From the NCBI GenBank assembly GCA_013396995.1, contig VWZP01002402.1, forward strand, positions 1,199,538 to 1,263,537: a DNA stretch of 64,000 nucleotides. The letters run 5' to 3'. Each line of letters starts with the position of its first letter. The stretch's first letter is position 1. This stretch comes from Dicaeum eximium. Lineage: Eukaryota > Chordata > Aves > Passeriformes > Dicaeidae. This document shows positions 39,201 through 49,600 of this stretch, piece after piece. A model generated the notes under the pieces. The model was given only the letters and a program-made list of their open reading frames with translations, did not search any database and was not told the origin of the DNA. The translations under genes and the position numbers were made by a program.

Positions 39201-42200
39201 CCTGAATTATCCTGTGATCCTATAAAGCCAATGAGCCTGTAAAAGAAAGATTGCTCCACCTTGCTCAAGAGGTGGAATGCACTGTTTCAGGTATATATTA
39301 AACAAAATGAGAACATCAACCATCAACAGCAAATTCACTTTTGAACCACCAGAAAAATGGTCTTGTCATTCTAATGACTAATTTAAAAAGAAAACAGTCC
39401 CTCTGGATGTAAACTGCTCTAAGATCTAAAATTAATCTAAGATCTAAATTAAAAATTAATTCATAATAGATAGGGGGAGGATGGAAAAAGAAAGAAAAAA
39501 TAATGAAAAAAGCTGCCTTTTAAGAACTAGAATTTCCCACAACAGAGACTTGCAGAGGGTAAACAAACATTTAACATATTAGATACACAGGCACCTATTC
39601 CTAAGCTAAACAAATGCTGAATGAATATATTGCTTGTATGGAATTATTTTCAGCTTTTAAAATACATTCACAATAACCATGTGGGTTTCATAATGCTATT
39701 AACATTAGAATTGAGATGTGCATGTTCATTGTAAGCGTAAAGTAAGGTTCTCAGAGCCTACTGAATTAATGATCAGAGCTGCTAAACAGCTTCAATTCCC
39801 ACCTGATATTCGTACTCTGTGTAAGGCAGCAACTTGTCATCTTTGAAGGAGGTTGAAGAACCATTGTAAACAAGCGAGAGGTCTAAATTTATGTGGGCTT
39901 GAGTTGTTCGCCTCCTGTAAAGTTCATAGTATAAAATCTTCCCGTTTGGCTGCTTGGGGCCGGCCCACAGGATGGAAGCGGTCGACTGGAAGCCGCCGGC
40001 TGTTTGTATTTCGATGAGAGGGGCCGGCTGCGCTGCCGGCGGCGCCTCCAGCGTCTGCGCCCATGCCCACTCACTGGAGGCACAGCCCAGCTCCGTGCAG
40101 GCTTGGAGCTGCACTTCGTACCTTCGGGAACACAAAGCAAGGTGATTAAAACGCTGCAGATAACAAATATAAACCGTGCGCGAGATCTCTAATTTCTTAA
40201 TTTCTCCCGGTCTTCGGAATTTTTAATAGGCGCGCAATTTGTATGAGCACAAGGATTATGTGCCGTGTAGCAAAGAGGAAGAACACTGTCTTCTGGAGTT
40301 TGGTTTTTTTTTTCAGAGCATTTAACATCTGCAGGAGTCAAGTGATCAAAATAATTTTGATTTTGATGATATAAATCAAAATGATGATTCATTGTAAGAG
40401 ATGATTTGGATGTCATTTGAGAGCTGTAGAGCTCCTCTATTACCCTCTTTGGATTTAGATTAGTTATATGTAAATAGCAGACAAACTTATCAACCATGTA
40501 ACACACACAAATTATGCCTACACAAATATATGAGGAAAGGTCAGGTAAATAATCAAGAATTAGTGAGGAAGATATTACTTCAGTATCAAGTGTGTTTCTG
40601 CAGCAGAGTCTGGTACCCTCTCTTTAGTTTTAGCTTTCACTTAATCACAAATCACTTGTTTCCAGCTCAAGGGTTCAAACATGTTCCATTAATTTCAGCT
40701 CAGCTACCCTGTGAATGGGCCAGCTACCATGACTTTGGTCTCCCCACCCCGAATTTTGTCAGCTGAAGTCCTATTTATTCTTGAAAGCAGACACCATGTG
40801 AAAGATACACCAGTACAAGATTGCAGGTTTTGGAGTCTACAGCAGAGTGCTGAATTACCCCTTCTATTAATTACAATCTAAGTCAACACTATGCACTTCA
40901 TCAAGATGATATAAAGCTGGTGTTACTATAAATTCAAAAGCAAAAAATCCTTGTTTTATTATTTGCTTTTTAGCAAACAACCCCGTGGGTGTGACTATCT
41001 GTTAAAGCAACATGTCTGAGCTGCCTGCCAGCCCACTGCACCATCTCACAACATTTATTCAACAAATGGGTTCTTCCAGACTTACCTGCTGTAGGGCTGT
41101 AGCTGTGCCACTATGTAGGACCGCCTCAGAAAGGAAACATGAGATGCATCAAAGTCAAAAGTCTTCTTTCCTGGTTCACCAGGCTTATGGATCGAGATTG
41201 TGTAGTTTCTAATGTCACCATTTACTTTGATAGGAGGATCCCAGGCCACCAAAATCTCACTGGAAGACCATGACTGCAACCTAGGAGGCAACATCCCAGA
41301 TGGAGCAGAGGGGTTGGTTTTGATCTGAGCTGAGGGGCTGGTGACACTGCCCTGGCTGTTATTTGCTGTAACAGTGTAGCTGTACTCCATGCCTGGCGTT
41401 AGGGTAAAATCAAGATACCGAGTTTCCAGACCAGAGTAAACAAGCACACCGTCCCTCCTTAGGTCGTAGCTTGTGATTTTGCCATTGGGCTTCTCTGGGA
41501 GTTTCCATGTGATTTCGATTGACTCCGAGCCCATGACCAGCAGCCTGGGAGCTTCCATATTCAATGGTGGAGCCTCCATGGTCACCACAGACTGAGATGT
41601 GCTAGAGGTGCAGCCCCCAGCAGTACAGGCAACCAATGCAAACTCGTACTGCGTGTAAGGCTGCAAGTTAGAGACCAACATCTGCAAACTTTTGCCTGGA
41701 TAATACTCTTCATTGCCTAATTTCAATATGTACTTGGTGATATCTCCATTTTGTATTTGGGGAGGTGCCCAGGATGCACTGATTTGAGTGGCACTGATGG
41801 CCTGCAGAGATGGGGGCTCCACCAAAGCAGGAGCTGCTTCCAGTGTCCGTATTTCAGCTGGCTCACTGGTAGAGCAGCCCCCCATGGTACAGGCGACCAC
41901 TGCATAGCTGTACACCGTGTAGGGCAGCAGGTCCTCATCCATGTAGCTGAGAGTAGCAGCGTCGAAGCTGAAGGGATAGAGAACATCATTCTTCAGCAGC
42001 CTGTATGACTGGAGAATGCCATTGGGCTGTGCCGGGGGCGTCCAGGATATCAGCACTTTATGGGGGTTGGCTGACACCACGGATAAGCTGGGGACAGCAA
42101 GACTTTTTGGGGCAGTTTGACTAGTCTTTGCCACCGTCCAGGAGCTGTCAGCGTAGCCTGCTGCATTCCAGGTTCGTATTTTATATTCATACCTTGTCCA

Positions 42201-43660
42201 CGGCTGTAAACTTTTATCATTATAGGTGAATGTATTGCTTTCAGTGTTATATTCTGTGAAAACAATTTTCTCATCTTCTGTTGTTGCTCTGTGCCCTGCA
42301 ACAGTCTCTTTTGTGTGTCTGTGAATAACTTCATAGCGAATTATTTTTCCATTCGGATTAATTGGCTGCAACCAGCTCAGTTCAATGTTGGTGGCATTCA
42401 CTGCCTGGATTACAGGTGCCATCTGGGACACTGGGGGAGCTTCATCTGTCCAGACTGGCTGGGGTGGGGAGTGAGTGCAGCCTGCTGCATTGCACGCCTC
42501 CAGCACGAGCGTGTACAGGGTGTACGGCTCGAGGCGCCGGAAGAGGAACTGCCGAGATAAACCACTGTACTCCAGGTGGTCATCACTGAAAACATTGTAA
42601 GTCTGGTGAATTAAGGATGAAAAAGAAAGAAAGGCAGGCAGGGAAGGAAGGAAGGACAGAAGCCAGGGTAAAAGGAAAACAAAACAATTTTTGTCAATAA
42701 CCAGTAGATGAGACCCTTAATCTTTGCAATAGAGTAAGGACTATTAACCAATGATTCAGAAACTTATTCTTGCTAGTAACAATCAGCTCACAAACAGATC
42801 ATTGATACAAAAGGAATGTTTTGATCCAATTTTCATGATTTTTTTTCATTTTGAATGCAGTAATAAATCACTTAGTGACAGTTTTCATTATATTTGATTG
42901 TTATCAACTTTCATTGCAAGGCTCTCACAGGCCAGCAGAAAGCTTCTCACAGACTAGCTCTAAAGAATATCACTTAAGGGGAAAAAACCTCCAAATAAAC
43001 CCATCTAGTTGCAAACCTTGCAGGTAAAGTTTTACACTTAGTTGAAACCATTGAGCTATAAGATGTCCCAAATTTCAGAACAACATTCTATCAAACCCAG
43101 GTTTTCTACAAACACATTTTGGTCATGTCCAATTTTACAATGAGTAAGATTATGAGCTTTCATGTGCAGCTTTCTATGCATTAAATGAACAATTTGGTTC
43201 AGCATAAATGAAAATTTACAGTCACAGAGTAGCACAAGAATATTCTTATTCATTTTACTATAATGACAAGCACAGAGAACTCACAGAGTGTCTTGTGCTT
43301 ATATAGGACTTCCGTCTTATTTTAAACTATAATGCATTAGACTGAGTCTTTTTCAGCCAAAAATGTTTTAGTTTGATATTCAGCATTTCCCTTCTCTTTT
43401 TTAATCAAGTGAACTGTCGAGACAAAGATTACCTTAATCACACCATTGGGTTGGGAGGGCTCTGACCATTTCAGCAGCAGAGCTCTGCCATTTTCTTTCT
43501 TTTCCACGGTGAAGTTGCTCAGGCCGCTGGGTGAAGCTTCCAAAGTGCGCACAGATGTCCAGGGGCTTGAAACCTGCCCGGCGTTGTTTACAGCTACGAC
43601 ATGAATATGATATGTTGTGAAAGGTTTCAATCCAAATAAATGAGCCTGATGCTTTGTTCC
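12132..43660 (-). CDS. USH2A: USH2A (usherin), C-terminal part: FN3 repeats, TM helix, PDZ-binding tail
   Basis: Twelve exons on the - strand, in transcript order: 43660-43433, 42602-41086, 40121-39803, 28007-27798, 26633-26395, 25815-25598, 23619-23443, 22476-22393, 20926-20685, 19071-19000, 18488-18258 and 12221-12132. They join into 1208 codons plus TGA with all phases matching. The product is a string of FN3 repeats (PxPNGxIxxY, LxPYTxYEY and ACTxxGC motifs), then TTPGEKDKESK, a hydrophobic helix, a basic stop (QRK) and a tail ending TDTHL. Known biology: usherin is a very large membrane protein of about 5200 residues, found in hair-cell ankle links and at the photoreceptor periciliary membrane. 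Its C-terminus binds PDZ proteins such as whirlin. Exon lengths 228, 1517, 210, 239, 177, 84 and 90 agree with human boundaries as I recall them from variant names (unchecked). No lesions are seen. The 5' part of the gene lies beyond 64000. Confidence 0.97.
13557..13613. repeat. Two-copy 29-bp-period tandem repeat inside the G-depleted tract
   Basis: ATAACCATATTACTTAAATT plus CAT occurs at 13562-13584 and again at 13591-13613. The match extends left with one difference, A at 13559 against G at 13588. Confidence 0.85.
16000..16080. repeat. AT-rich low-complexity stretch
   Basis: Mostly TATA/ATAT runs (for example TATACTGTATATATATATTT) in the middle of the G-depleted tract. Simple sequence only. 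Confidence 0.6.
18258..18488 (-). CDS. USH2A: USH2A exon, cytoplasmic tail (human exon 71 equivalent)
   Basis: The acceptor is TCTACCTCCCAG and the donor is TTG/GTAAGG. It has 231 bp, phase 0 at both ends. It encodes GLADTKIPGAGSPTSNRS, TYSPGSLHRSVSQLLN and SPWDAIIHNH. It is GC-rich, with an Arg/Gly-rich bird-specific-looking part (RVAAGGRRPSQGQ). An assembly gap lies 226 bp upstream in the intron. Confidence 0.95.
18714..18789. other. Assembly gap (76 N)
   Basis: A run of N in the 511-bp USH2A intron between 18489 and 18999. Flanking sequence is A-rich on the left. The gap size may be an estimate. Confidence 0.99.
19000..19071 (-). CDS. USH2A: USH2A 24-codon cassette exon of the cytoplasmic tail
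   Basis: A 72-bp exon with acceptor AATCTCAG and donor GAG/GTAGAG, phase 0 on both sides, so skipping keeps frame. It encodes FETIADTSDSSSS followed by VTLKRYTTHFE. It lies between the transmembrane exon and the penultimate exon. From memory, an in-frame 24-residue alternative exon at this position is described in mammals, enriched in cochlea. The Ser-rich patch is a possible phosphosite cluster (inference). Confidence 0.85.
20685..20926 (-). CDS. USH2A: USH2A exon, transmembrane segment (human exon 70 equivalent)
   Basis: The acceptor is CTTTTTACAG and the donor is CCG/GTACGT. It has 242 bp. It begins GLILTTPGEKDKESKRAKFY. Next comes a helix of about 23 residues starting LWFAVLMVV and ending LLSLIL (encoded at about 20793-20861). 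The basic QRKVHK follows, then RPPLVPLQKRTSPMSVY, the cytoplasmic start. This is the only membrane span in the window and sets the topology, with FN3 repeats outside and the tail inside. Confidence 0.96.
22010..22147 (+). mobile_element. CR1 LINE 3' fragment
   Basis: The block running from GTTCAAGGCCAGGCAGAATG through GATGATCTTTAAAGTCCCTT and CCAACCCAACCATTTTATGA is the usual avian CR1 3' end. The short terminal repeat (TTTTATGATTTTATGA) marks its end. Truncated at the 5' end, no coding capacity. Confidence 0.9.
22148..22209 (+). mobile_element. Second CR1-like 3' tail fragment
   Basis: GACCTTAAAGGTCCTTTCCA followed by ATTCTGTGATG resembles another CR1 end directly abutting the first. It may be a nested or duplicated tail. 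Confidence 0.6.
22393..22476 (-). CDS. USH2A: USH2A exon, end of last FN3 (human exon 69 equivalent)
   Basis: An 84-bp exon after the tract CTATCTTTTTTTGCTCAG, with donor GTAAAT. It encodes FLFQVTCITDEGSAMTPVI, then KYNAGEGV. One base from the upstream exon makes Thr (…TSDKTFLFQ…), the expected usherin join. Confidence 0.93.
23443..23619 (-). CDS. USH2A: USH2A exon, last FN3 (human exon 68 equivalent)
   Basis: The acceptor is CCTTGTTCTGCAG and the donor is A/GTCAGT. It has 177 bp. It encodes PRYLAPFSVSSNLSTIHIDW, LNGRLKEYALTESGRRIYSG and LYLPRTSDK. It is strongly CpG-rich compared with flanking introns. Confidence 0.95.
24598..24690. repeat. T/G-rich low-complexity tract
   Basis: TTTGTTTGTTTG, GGTTGGTTGGTTG and poly-T runs in a USH2A intron. 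Likely variable in length. Confidence 0.75.
25598..25815 (-). CDS. USH2A: USH2A exon, FN3 (human exon 67 equivalent)
   Basis: The acceptor is TTCGTTCTCAG and the donor is GTGAGT. It has 218 bp with one base at each end shared with neighbours. It encodes YELHVYMACPLNL and NLEPYTTYNLRVVSYNSVGS, ending FTTEKE. The ATG within it is internal. It is slightly longer than my recollection of the human exon, which implies a few extra codons. Confidence 0.93.
26395..26633 (-). CDS. USH2A: USH2A exon, FN3 (human exon 66 equivalent)
   Basis: The acceptor is AATTTTTACAG and the donor is GTAGGA. It has 239 bp, starts in phase 0 and ends with two bases over. It encodes LSEGTATQQTIHGLKPFTTY, the Cys-rich segment ACTCFNCCSKGP, and SAPQSPNGIVT. 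The four clustered Cys are unusual for FN3 but fit the usherin 'ACT..GC' pattern. Confidence 0.95.
27798..28007 (-). CDS. USH2A: USH2A exon, FN3 (human exon 65 equivalent)
   Basis: It has 210 bp, phase 0 at both ends, with donor GTGAGT. It starts VWSVNSVGRTPSS, which completes ...TEYEYQ from the previous exon as an FN3 F-strand, and ends SNGTRGTDVV. The open frame extends past both splice sites but only this part is coding. The acceptor (TTTGTTTTGGTGCTGAAG) is not strong. It is chosen from the protein join and phase. Confidence 0.92.
30090..30275 (-). mobile_element. CR1 LINE fragment, antisense
   Basis: CACAGAATTACAGAATAAGC, GAGTCCAACTCCTGGCCCTG and CTTCTTGAACTCTGTCAGGT are the reverse complement of the common CR1 3' region, so the element points left. 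It is 5' truncated. Confidence 0.85.
31140..31497 (+). mobile_element. CR1 LINE 3' fragment
   Basis: Contains AAAAGGCTCTTCACCCAGAG, GGTGGTTGGGCACTGGAACA and the terminal TCCCTTCCAACTCAGGAGAT then TCTGTGACTCTATG, all typical of CR1. About 350 bp, non-coding. Confidence 0.92.
37300..37690. repeat. Possible old interspersed repeat
   Basis: The segment around GGGTTTCATCAGCATAATAG, with a later part suggesting 'aatgg...cattccagagcac', resembles an ancient dispersed repeat I have seen in several vertebrates. I cannot name the family with confidence. Confidence 0.3.
38090..38275 (+). mobile_element. Degenerate CR1-like fragment
   Basis: GGACCTGCCTCAAGCAGGGA, then a CCTTCTGGATGTCCCTTCCA-like stretch, resembles a mutated CR1 3' region lying just upstream of a longer CR1 copy. 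Confidence 0.55.
38400..39230 (+). mobile_element. CR1 LINE fragment, about 0.8 kb, with internal insertion
   Basis: Starts near CTTGCAGATGACACCAAACT and includes AAAGTCCTGCTCCTGGGGAG and GAACGTGAGCCAGCAGAGTA. After an unmatched stretch (about 38700-38755) it resumes at GGAAGGCCACCAAGGTAATC and ends CCCTTCCGACCTGAATTATC then CTGTGATCCTATAAAG. Stops and gaps break any coding frame. Confidence 0.88.
39803..40121 (-). CDS. USH2A: USH2A exon, FN3 (human exon 64 equivalent)
   Basis: The acceptor is TTCCCGAAG and the donor is CAG/GTGGGA. It has 319 bp, starts with one base completing Arg and ends in phase 0. It encodes YEVQLQACTELGCASSEW, then the next FN3 with GPKQPNGKILYYELYRR and DDKLLPYTEYEYQ. 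The middle is GC- and CpG-rich, coding for an Ala/Pro linker (APPAAQPAP). Confidence 0.95.
41086..42602 (-). CDS. USH2A: USH2A large exon (human exon 63 equivalent), about five FN3 repeats
   Basis: This exon has 1517 bp: 505 codons plus two bases. It starts TYNVFSDDHLEYSGL after a long pyrimidine tract and CACCAG, and ends LQPYSR across the GTAAGT donor. It holds four complete FN3 repeats plus parts of two more. Visible marks are [69 protein letters not shown] and PPIKVNGDIRNY. The paired Cys in 'AC...GC' recurs across usherin FN3s. A second AG at 42586-42587 would give an exon 17 bp shorter. It is rejected because it breaks the phase with the upstream exon and loses TYNVFS. Confidence 0.96.
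42626..42656. repeat. GAAA/GGAA simple repeat
   Basis: GAAAGAAAGGCAGGCAGGGA then AGGAAGGAAGGAC. On the - strand this is part of the pyrimidine tract just ahead of the 1517-bp USH2A exon. Confidence 0.75.
43433..43660 (-). CDS. USH2A: USH2A exon (human exon 62 equivalent), FN3
   Basis: The acceptor is TTCTTGCTTCAG and the donor is GTAATC. It has 228 bp, phase 0 at both ends. It encodes GTKHQAHLFGLKPFTTYHIH, NNAGQVSSPW and, at the end, SEPSQPNGVIK. It covers the end of one FN3 repeat and the first half of the next, and continues directly into TYNVFSDDHLEYSG of the following exon. Confidence 0.94.
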
Positions 43661-46600
43661 CTGAAGCAAGAATACAGATGTTTGAGTTAGTTAAAAAAGT
43701 AATCAGCATCTGTGGTTTATGTCACTTGGAAAATGAGGCCTCAGCTCTGGGTCACTTCTGACTGCTTTGCAGAATACCCCATCTGGTTACTAGGCTTTTT
43801 TTGGTGGTTTTTATGATTGAGTCTCAAAAAAAAAAAAAAATTCTTCGGGTTAAAAAAAATTATCTATCATTATGATGGAGCCTTTGGAGTGAATTCCTTT
43901 GGAGTCCTCCACAATCTGAATCTCAGCTAGCACACAACTTACAGTTCATTCAGCATGTGTCTGAGCTTGCTCAGCGAGGATGAAGCTTCCTGGAAGTGGA
44001 CTCAAGGATGTAAAAACCCGTGGTACATGAGTGATGCCTGCCTCTACAGAAATCTTACACATCTTGTGTGTACATGTGACATTTCATAGGCATACTGTCC
44101 TGTTCTAGCTACTCAGGCTGTGGTAACCTGGATAAACAATTTGTGAATCCCACCAGGCTCAGCCAGGGCTGCAAGGACTGTGGCTGACCTGGTGCCACAC
44201 CAGAGCACAGCCCAGCAGAGGGGTATGGTGGGGATGCAGGCTGATGGATGTCAGCCACTGGCATCCCAGCTCACCCCAAACAGCATCTGACACAGACCTG
44301 ACACTGCTCGGGCAAGGAGAGCCTCAGCACAAAATCTGACCTAGGCAGGAAGGCAAAACAGCCATGGAATTATTTTGAACAGTCACAAAAGGCACAATGA
44401 CCAACGAAGAACAGGAGCAACATGTTCCAGTAGGAGACTGTGCAGATGTGCCTGATCAGAGGAGTAAAGAAAAACGGAGTTCAGCTGATCACTGATATAT
44501 TTAACATCATTTTTAGCTGTACTTTGGCATGAATTATATAGACCACAAGAAAGGGAGTGCAGGAATTCAGTTGCCTTCATGTGATAGAAAGAGCTGAAGT
44601 CAATTTCCCTGTGTCAGTAAGTGGTATTAAGTTGTTAAATGCTAACATTTCCAATTGTTTAATATTTAAACATTTGTTAAGCTATCAGACTCAGAAACAA
44701 ATTTTAAAGAAATATTAATTTCTTTTTTTAAATATTAAAAGTTAGATCATAAATATTTAAATAGTTATTTCCTCAAAACAATGAGTTAGTCTTTTAGATA
44801 AATATAGCACAGCATTTGAATGACCATTATGAATATTAAATCTGAAGATGCCACAAGTACAGATTATAAACATACTTTTCTGATAAATTATTCCTTTTTT
44901 CTGTTAAACAGGGCAAACACTAGCAAGATTAATAATGCAAAAAAGTATAATTCTTTGTTAGGAATTCCCAGTCATCACTGCCAAAAAAAGCATAAGCTGA
45001 AATGCAAATAGCAATCACCTCGAACAGATTATATATAAAAAAAGCTCTGGCTGCTGTGGGACATTTAGAAATATCTTTTGTCATAAGAAACATGGAAAGC
45101 ATGTGGGCTATAAAGCAAAAACATATGTATATTGTCAATAGCAGCACCTGTTCAATTACAGTTTATTTCAGTATGGAGAATTTCGTTCAGCCCCTAGATG
45201 GCAATACTATCAAACACTTTTTGTAACATGAGTACTTAATGATTAACAACGTGCGTTCAGTCATCCAACATACTCAAGGCAGCCATTAAAAAAATAACAA
45301 ACCTGATTTCATTATAGAATCTTTTAATAAACATTTATGGCTTAGATCCTTGAAAGTGGAAGCGTTTAAACTGCCATAGCCAAAAAACCTATACGGCCGA
45401 CTGCAAAATTATGAACTGCAGGTTAAAGAACCACGTTTAAATCGAGGCTCATGCTTAGCATAAAAATCTGGCACCAGAAATTATGTTGGCACAAAACATG
45501 ATTAAAATTAGCTTTACAATTGGATGTAGTCTGTATTAATAGTTTTTACGAGGACAGTTATCTATTAGGTTTTCAAAACAGAACTTTTAAAAGCCTAAAA
45601 TTTACATTCCCTGGTTCGGGGGTGGGGATGGGAGGAAGGGAGCACACGGCATTAAATTACTGCCCCTGAACTGCTACACAGAGGCTCTCTGAAGGTACAA
45701 ACATATTATTAAAAACATCAGACAAAAAGCAATGGCTCTGCTTTTTAATGAGCTGCATCATCGGGTGGGTTTTTGTGACAGCAACGCTACAAAACACTAG
45801 ATTTCTATTTCTAAACAGAAAACTGGCATACTTTTCATCACCCTCTACCATTTTCCCACTAAACCCCAAGATTTAATTATTTACAATCCTCACTACACTT
45901 TGAAATGAAACAAGGATGGAGGGATTTCCTTGCCTGCAGTTCATCATGTTCTCTGGAGACTGCTAAACCATTCCTTCCAGGGATGACTTTTATCCCTGGC
46001 TCCTACAGATACTTCTTGAAGAGCAAACGGTTTACATGTATTTTTGTTTTGTTTGGTTTTGAAGTAAGCTCAGGGGACGTACTCCCAGAATACAGAGCCA
46101 TGCTTTCTCTCCCTGCACTGCTGCCATTGCCAGTTGTGAATTTGCTCAGCTCAAAGGCTGATGCTGAAAAGAGTATGGATGGCAGGCTCGGTGATTCATT
46201 TTAAGAATCACTTTATGTCCTCCCATGACATTTTCAGCCTAGAAATACTGTCCTGCTGGAATGGTCAAATATAAATTGTAAAATATACCTTGCACTGATC
46301 GCACTGTAACTTTGGCTTCAGTGGGCAACAACACAGCCTGAAACAGGCGCAGGAACAAAATCATTGTCTGGAATATTCTCCCAGTCTTCCTCTGCAAAGC
46401 CATTAACTCATATTTCTCATGTTTATATGTGCTAACAGTCCAGATTTCATTCACCATTAAAATAAAACCAACAAAATAAAATTTTAATGTGAACATTAAG
46501 ATGTTCATAGATTGGCTGACTATGAAATCCAATGGACTTCAAGCCCATGCCTTCCTTTCTCTGTCCCCAGCTGTGAAGCATTTACACTCCATCAGTCATT

Positions 46601-49600
46601 AAATTAAGACTATTCCAGCAAACAGTTAAATGTGTACAGTCTCACATTCCTCCTCTATGGCCCTTTCATTCTTTCCATGTGAACACCACAGAAATGGACA
46701 CCAGACAGAGGAGGGAGGTTGTGACAAGCCACTGTGACCTGATCACACCTTGTAGCCCAGAGTCCAGCCTTGGCCATGGTCCTTGCTTTTGGAAGCCTGA
46801 TCTCCTCCCCTGGTGCAGCTCTAGCAGCACCACCACTACTTCAGGCAGGACCTTTGGTTTTGCTCTGGGAAGTGCTTCACATGCTGGCAGTGGCAGCACA
46901 AGCTGTTAACAGCAACAAATACACTCCTTCACTAATTCCACTCTTCTCACTGTAAATTACGATAAAAGTTATTTAAAATAAAACCTTGTTTTAACACATT
47001 TTTCCAAACACAAAACGAGAGAACATGAATCATGAATAATGCATCCATCAAGATTTGCTTCAGATTGCCTTTTTTGTTTGTTTGTTTTTTAATTCATGAA
47101 CACAGAAGAAGTCACTTAAAGGCTGGAAACAAATTAGCATAGTCTTTCATGCCATTCAAAGGCAGTGGCATCCACAATGCAAGGTGCCTGCCTTCCTCTC
47201 TACCTCTTGGTCCTCCTCCCAGGCAGAGGCAAGGCTGTGCAGCCTTCAAGGGTCTGATGATTTTACACTGCCTACTGTGATCGCTTGTGACTACTTGAAG
47301 TGCCCCTAAGGTGGCAACAGGGTCAAGAGGTCTTTGTAGGTTGAAAATTATCAAAAATTAGCATTGATCTGTAGCTGTCAATAACTCTGCACGGGTGGAC
47401 TCCCTGCACAAATGTTTAAACTGCACACAACTACACAACCTAGTCTTCTTTGAATCTATCGATCTGATGAAGCAGCACTTCCAGGGATGTCACTCTGGGC
47501 TTTTCCTCTTCTTTCAAGGCAGGCCAGCTTACCCAGTTGCCTTGGTCTCAGGGAATGAGTTCAAGCCATGACAGACACATCAGAAGATCTCTGAACCACT
47601 GAAGAGCTGCCCAACAGGCAGTTTGAGTATCTGTCCCTTCGTCGGGGGTAATCATCAAAGCTCAGCAAGTCATCACCAGTCATGTTAAGGTTAGGCTCTG
47701 GTTTCTTCTCCCTCCCTATCTTCTCTTTGTTCCATAATCTCTACTTGGCAGGTGCCTTGTGTAGCTGAATGAAAAGCTAGCTCATTCTTTCTGCAGCCTC
47801 TAACTAAAGCCAGTGACATCAGACAGTATCACACTGCTAATTGTAGCAGTGGCACAGGGATCCAAACCAGCTCTTTCACAACCCATGGACATAAATGATG
47901 GGAAGGCAGTTCAGCAGAACATCCCCTTGTCCAGAGGCAGAGATGGGGAAGTCTCCCTGGACAAGGGAGGAGAAAGCCATGGTCTCCTGACAGCCAGAAC
48001 ATCAATCCAACCATTGTCTGACTAAAATTTCCAAATTCTCCATCAAGGAAGTCAAACAGATTCCTCGACACATGACAGAAGCGAGTGGGAATGCTTGGGA
48101 GTTTATAAAGATACTCAGTTTATCCTCACCTTTGTCATTATTGTCTTATCCAGCTCCCTGTCTAATCCAGACTCTTTGCCATTTTCTGCAAAGCACTGGA
48201 AGCACTTCTACCTTGACTCAGATGTTCACTCTTATTTCCCAGACAATTCTTAGCCCCTGCCTTCACTCCAAACATTACACTGAGCTCATATTCACATGCA
48301 AACACTAACTTGTCCTTTGGGCTGCCTTCCTTCTCAGGCTTATATCATGCACACTGTGTCTTTTCCATTTAAAAAATCTTCTCTATTCCTAAAGCCTTAT
48401 GCTCAGATTCACAAGGATATAACTTATGGATACACAAGTAATCTATGAGTCTATTCCTGTAGCAGTGCGGACTGGAATATAAATTATTCCCATGGTAGTA
48501 CTGAAAAATCTTAAAGGTTAGTCAAACAGAAACCAACATGTTATTCATTTAACCAGAAATTATCTTGCCTACAGGTAACCAGAATTTCCATTTTTACAAG
48601 AAATTGATGTTACACTAGTCATTTCCCTTCCAATTTGTATAAAAAAATAGTTTTAGATTTTTCATTAATTTTTTTTTGTAAATTGCACTCTTCAAATTTT
48701 ACATTTTAAGAACTTTGCGTGCCATTTTGGAATTTTAAAATTTCTTTTCAACACATATATTTAATCTTAAATAATGACTTGGTATGACCCAACAGGCTTT
48801 CAATACCAGCAGAATGTACCACATAGGCAATAATTTTTATGGCAAATAAAAACCCAAATAATGAAATGAGACAAATATTTAAATAAAATTTTTAAGTCTG
48901 TAAATCCAGATATTCTCTTATTAAACTTGAAATAATTTAAAAATATTTTTGCCCAGGGATTGTTCATCCAAATTGTCTTTTGTTGGGATGAAAGGACACT
49001 CTTCCTTTCCCAGCCCTGAGATGGAGTCTTTTCTTCTACAGTGGCTAGGAAATGACATTCAAAAATTCATTATATTTGAGCCTGTTTTTCTACAAATAAA
49101 TACAGGAAATTTTAGTTTAAAAATGCATTAGAATAAATTCAGCCCACAAAGTAAAGCACATAAAACGGCTTCTTATTAAAACATAAACACTGATTACATG
49201 ATCATAAAAATATTCTTTCCTTGAGATTCCTGGCAAAATACTTTATTATTTTTCAACTTTAAGAATGTTCTTGTACTTTATTTTTGAGACAAACTGTAGT
49301 TTTGCCATCAACACCAGAGAACACAACTTTCCTCTCCTCTGTGACCCAATGTTCTCATCCTTTCCTAACAGCACCATTCTAGGAGCATTTTTAATAAATA
49401 CCCTAATCTGCACACCGTGTTTCACTTGCCACATAACTGAATCATTTCCTAATGCCAACTGTTCTACACTGGCTTGTGGACTGTACCAGGAAGAAACCTT
49501 TAAAAACAGCAGTAATCTAAATTCAAAATATTCTGCAAATAACAATTAATATCTGATAGGAAAATACTGCATTGCAATTAATCTTCCTCCTTCCTGGCAG

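Larger units (their letters stand above)
28008..39802 (-). other. USH2A: USH2A intron, 11.8 kb, CR1-rich
   Basis: Holds the CR1 fragments at 30090, 31140, 38090 and 38400 and a possible older repeat at 37300. The exons either side join as TEYEYQ/VWSVNSVG in phase 0, so no exon is missing. Confidence 0.85.
40122..43432 (-). other. USH2A: USH2A introns at 40122-41085 and 42603-43432
   Basis: Two short introns around the 1517-bp exon. Only the GAAA/GGAA repeat at 42626-42656 stands out. Confidence 0.8.
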
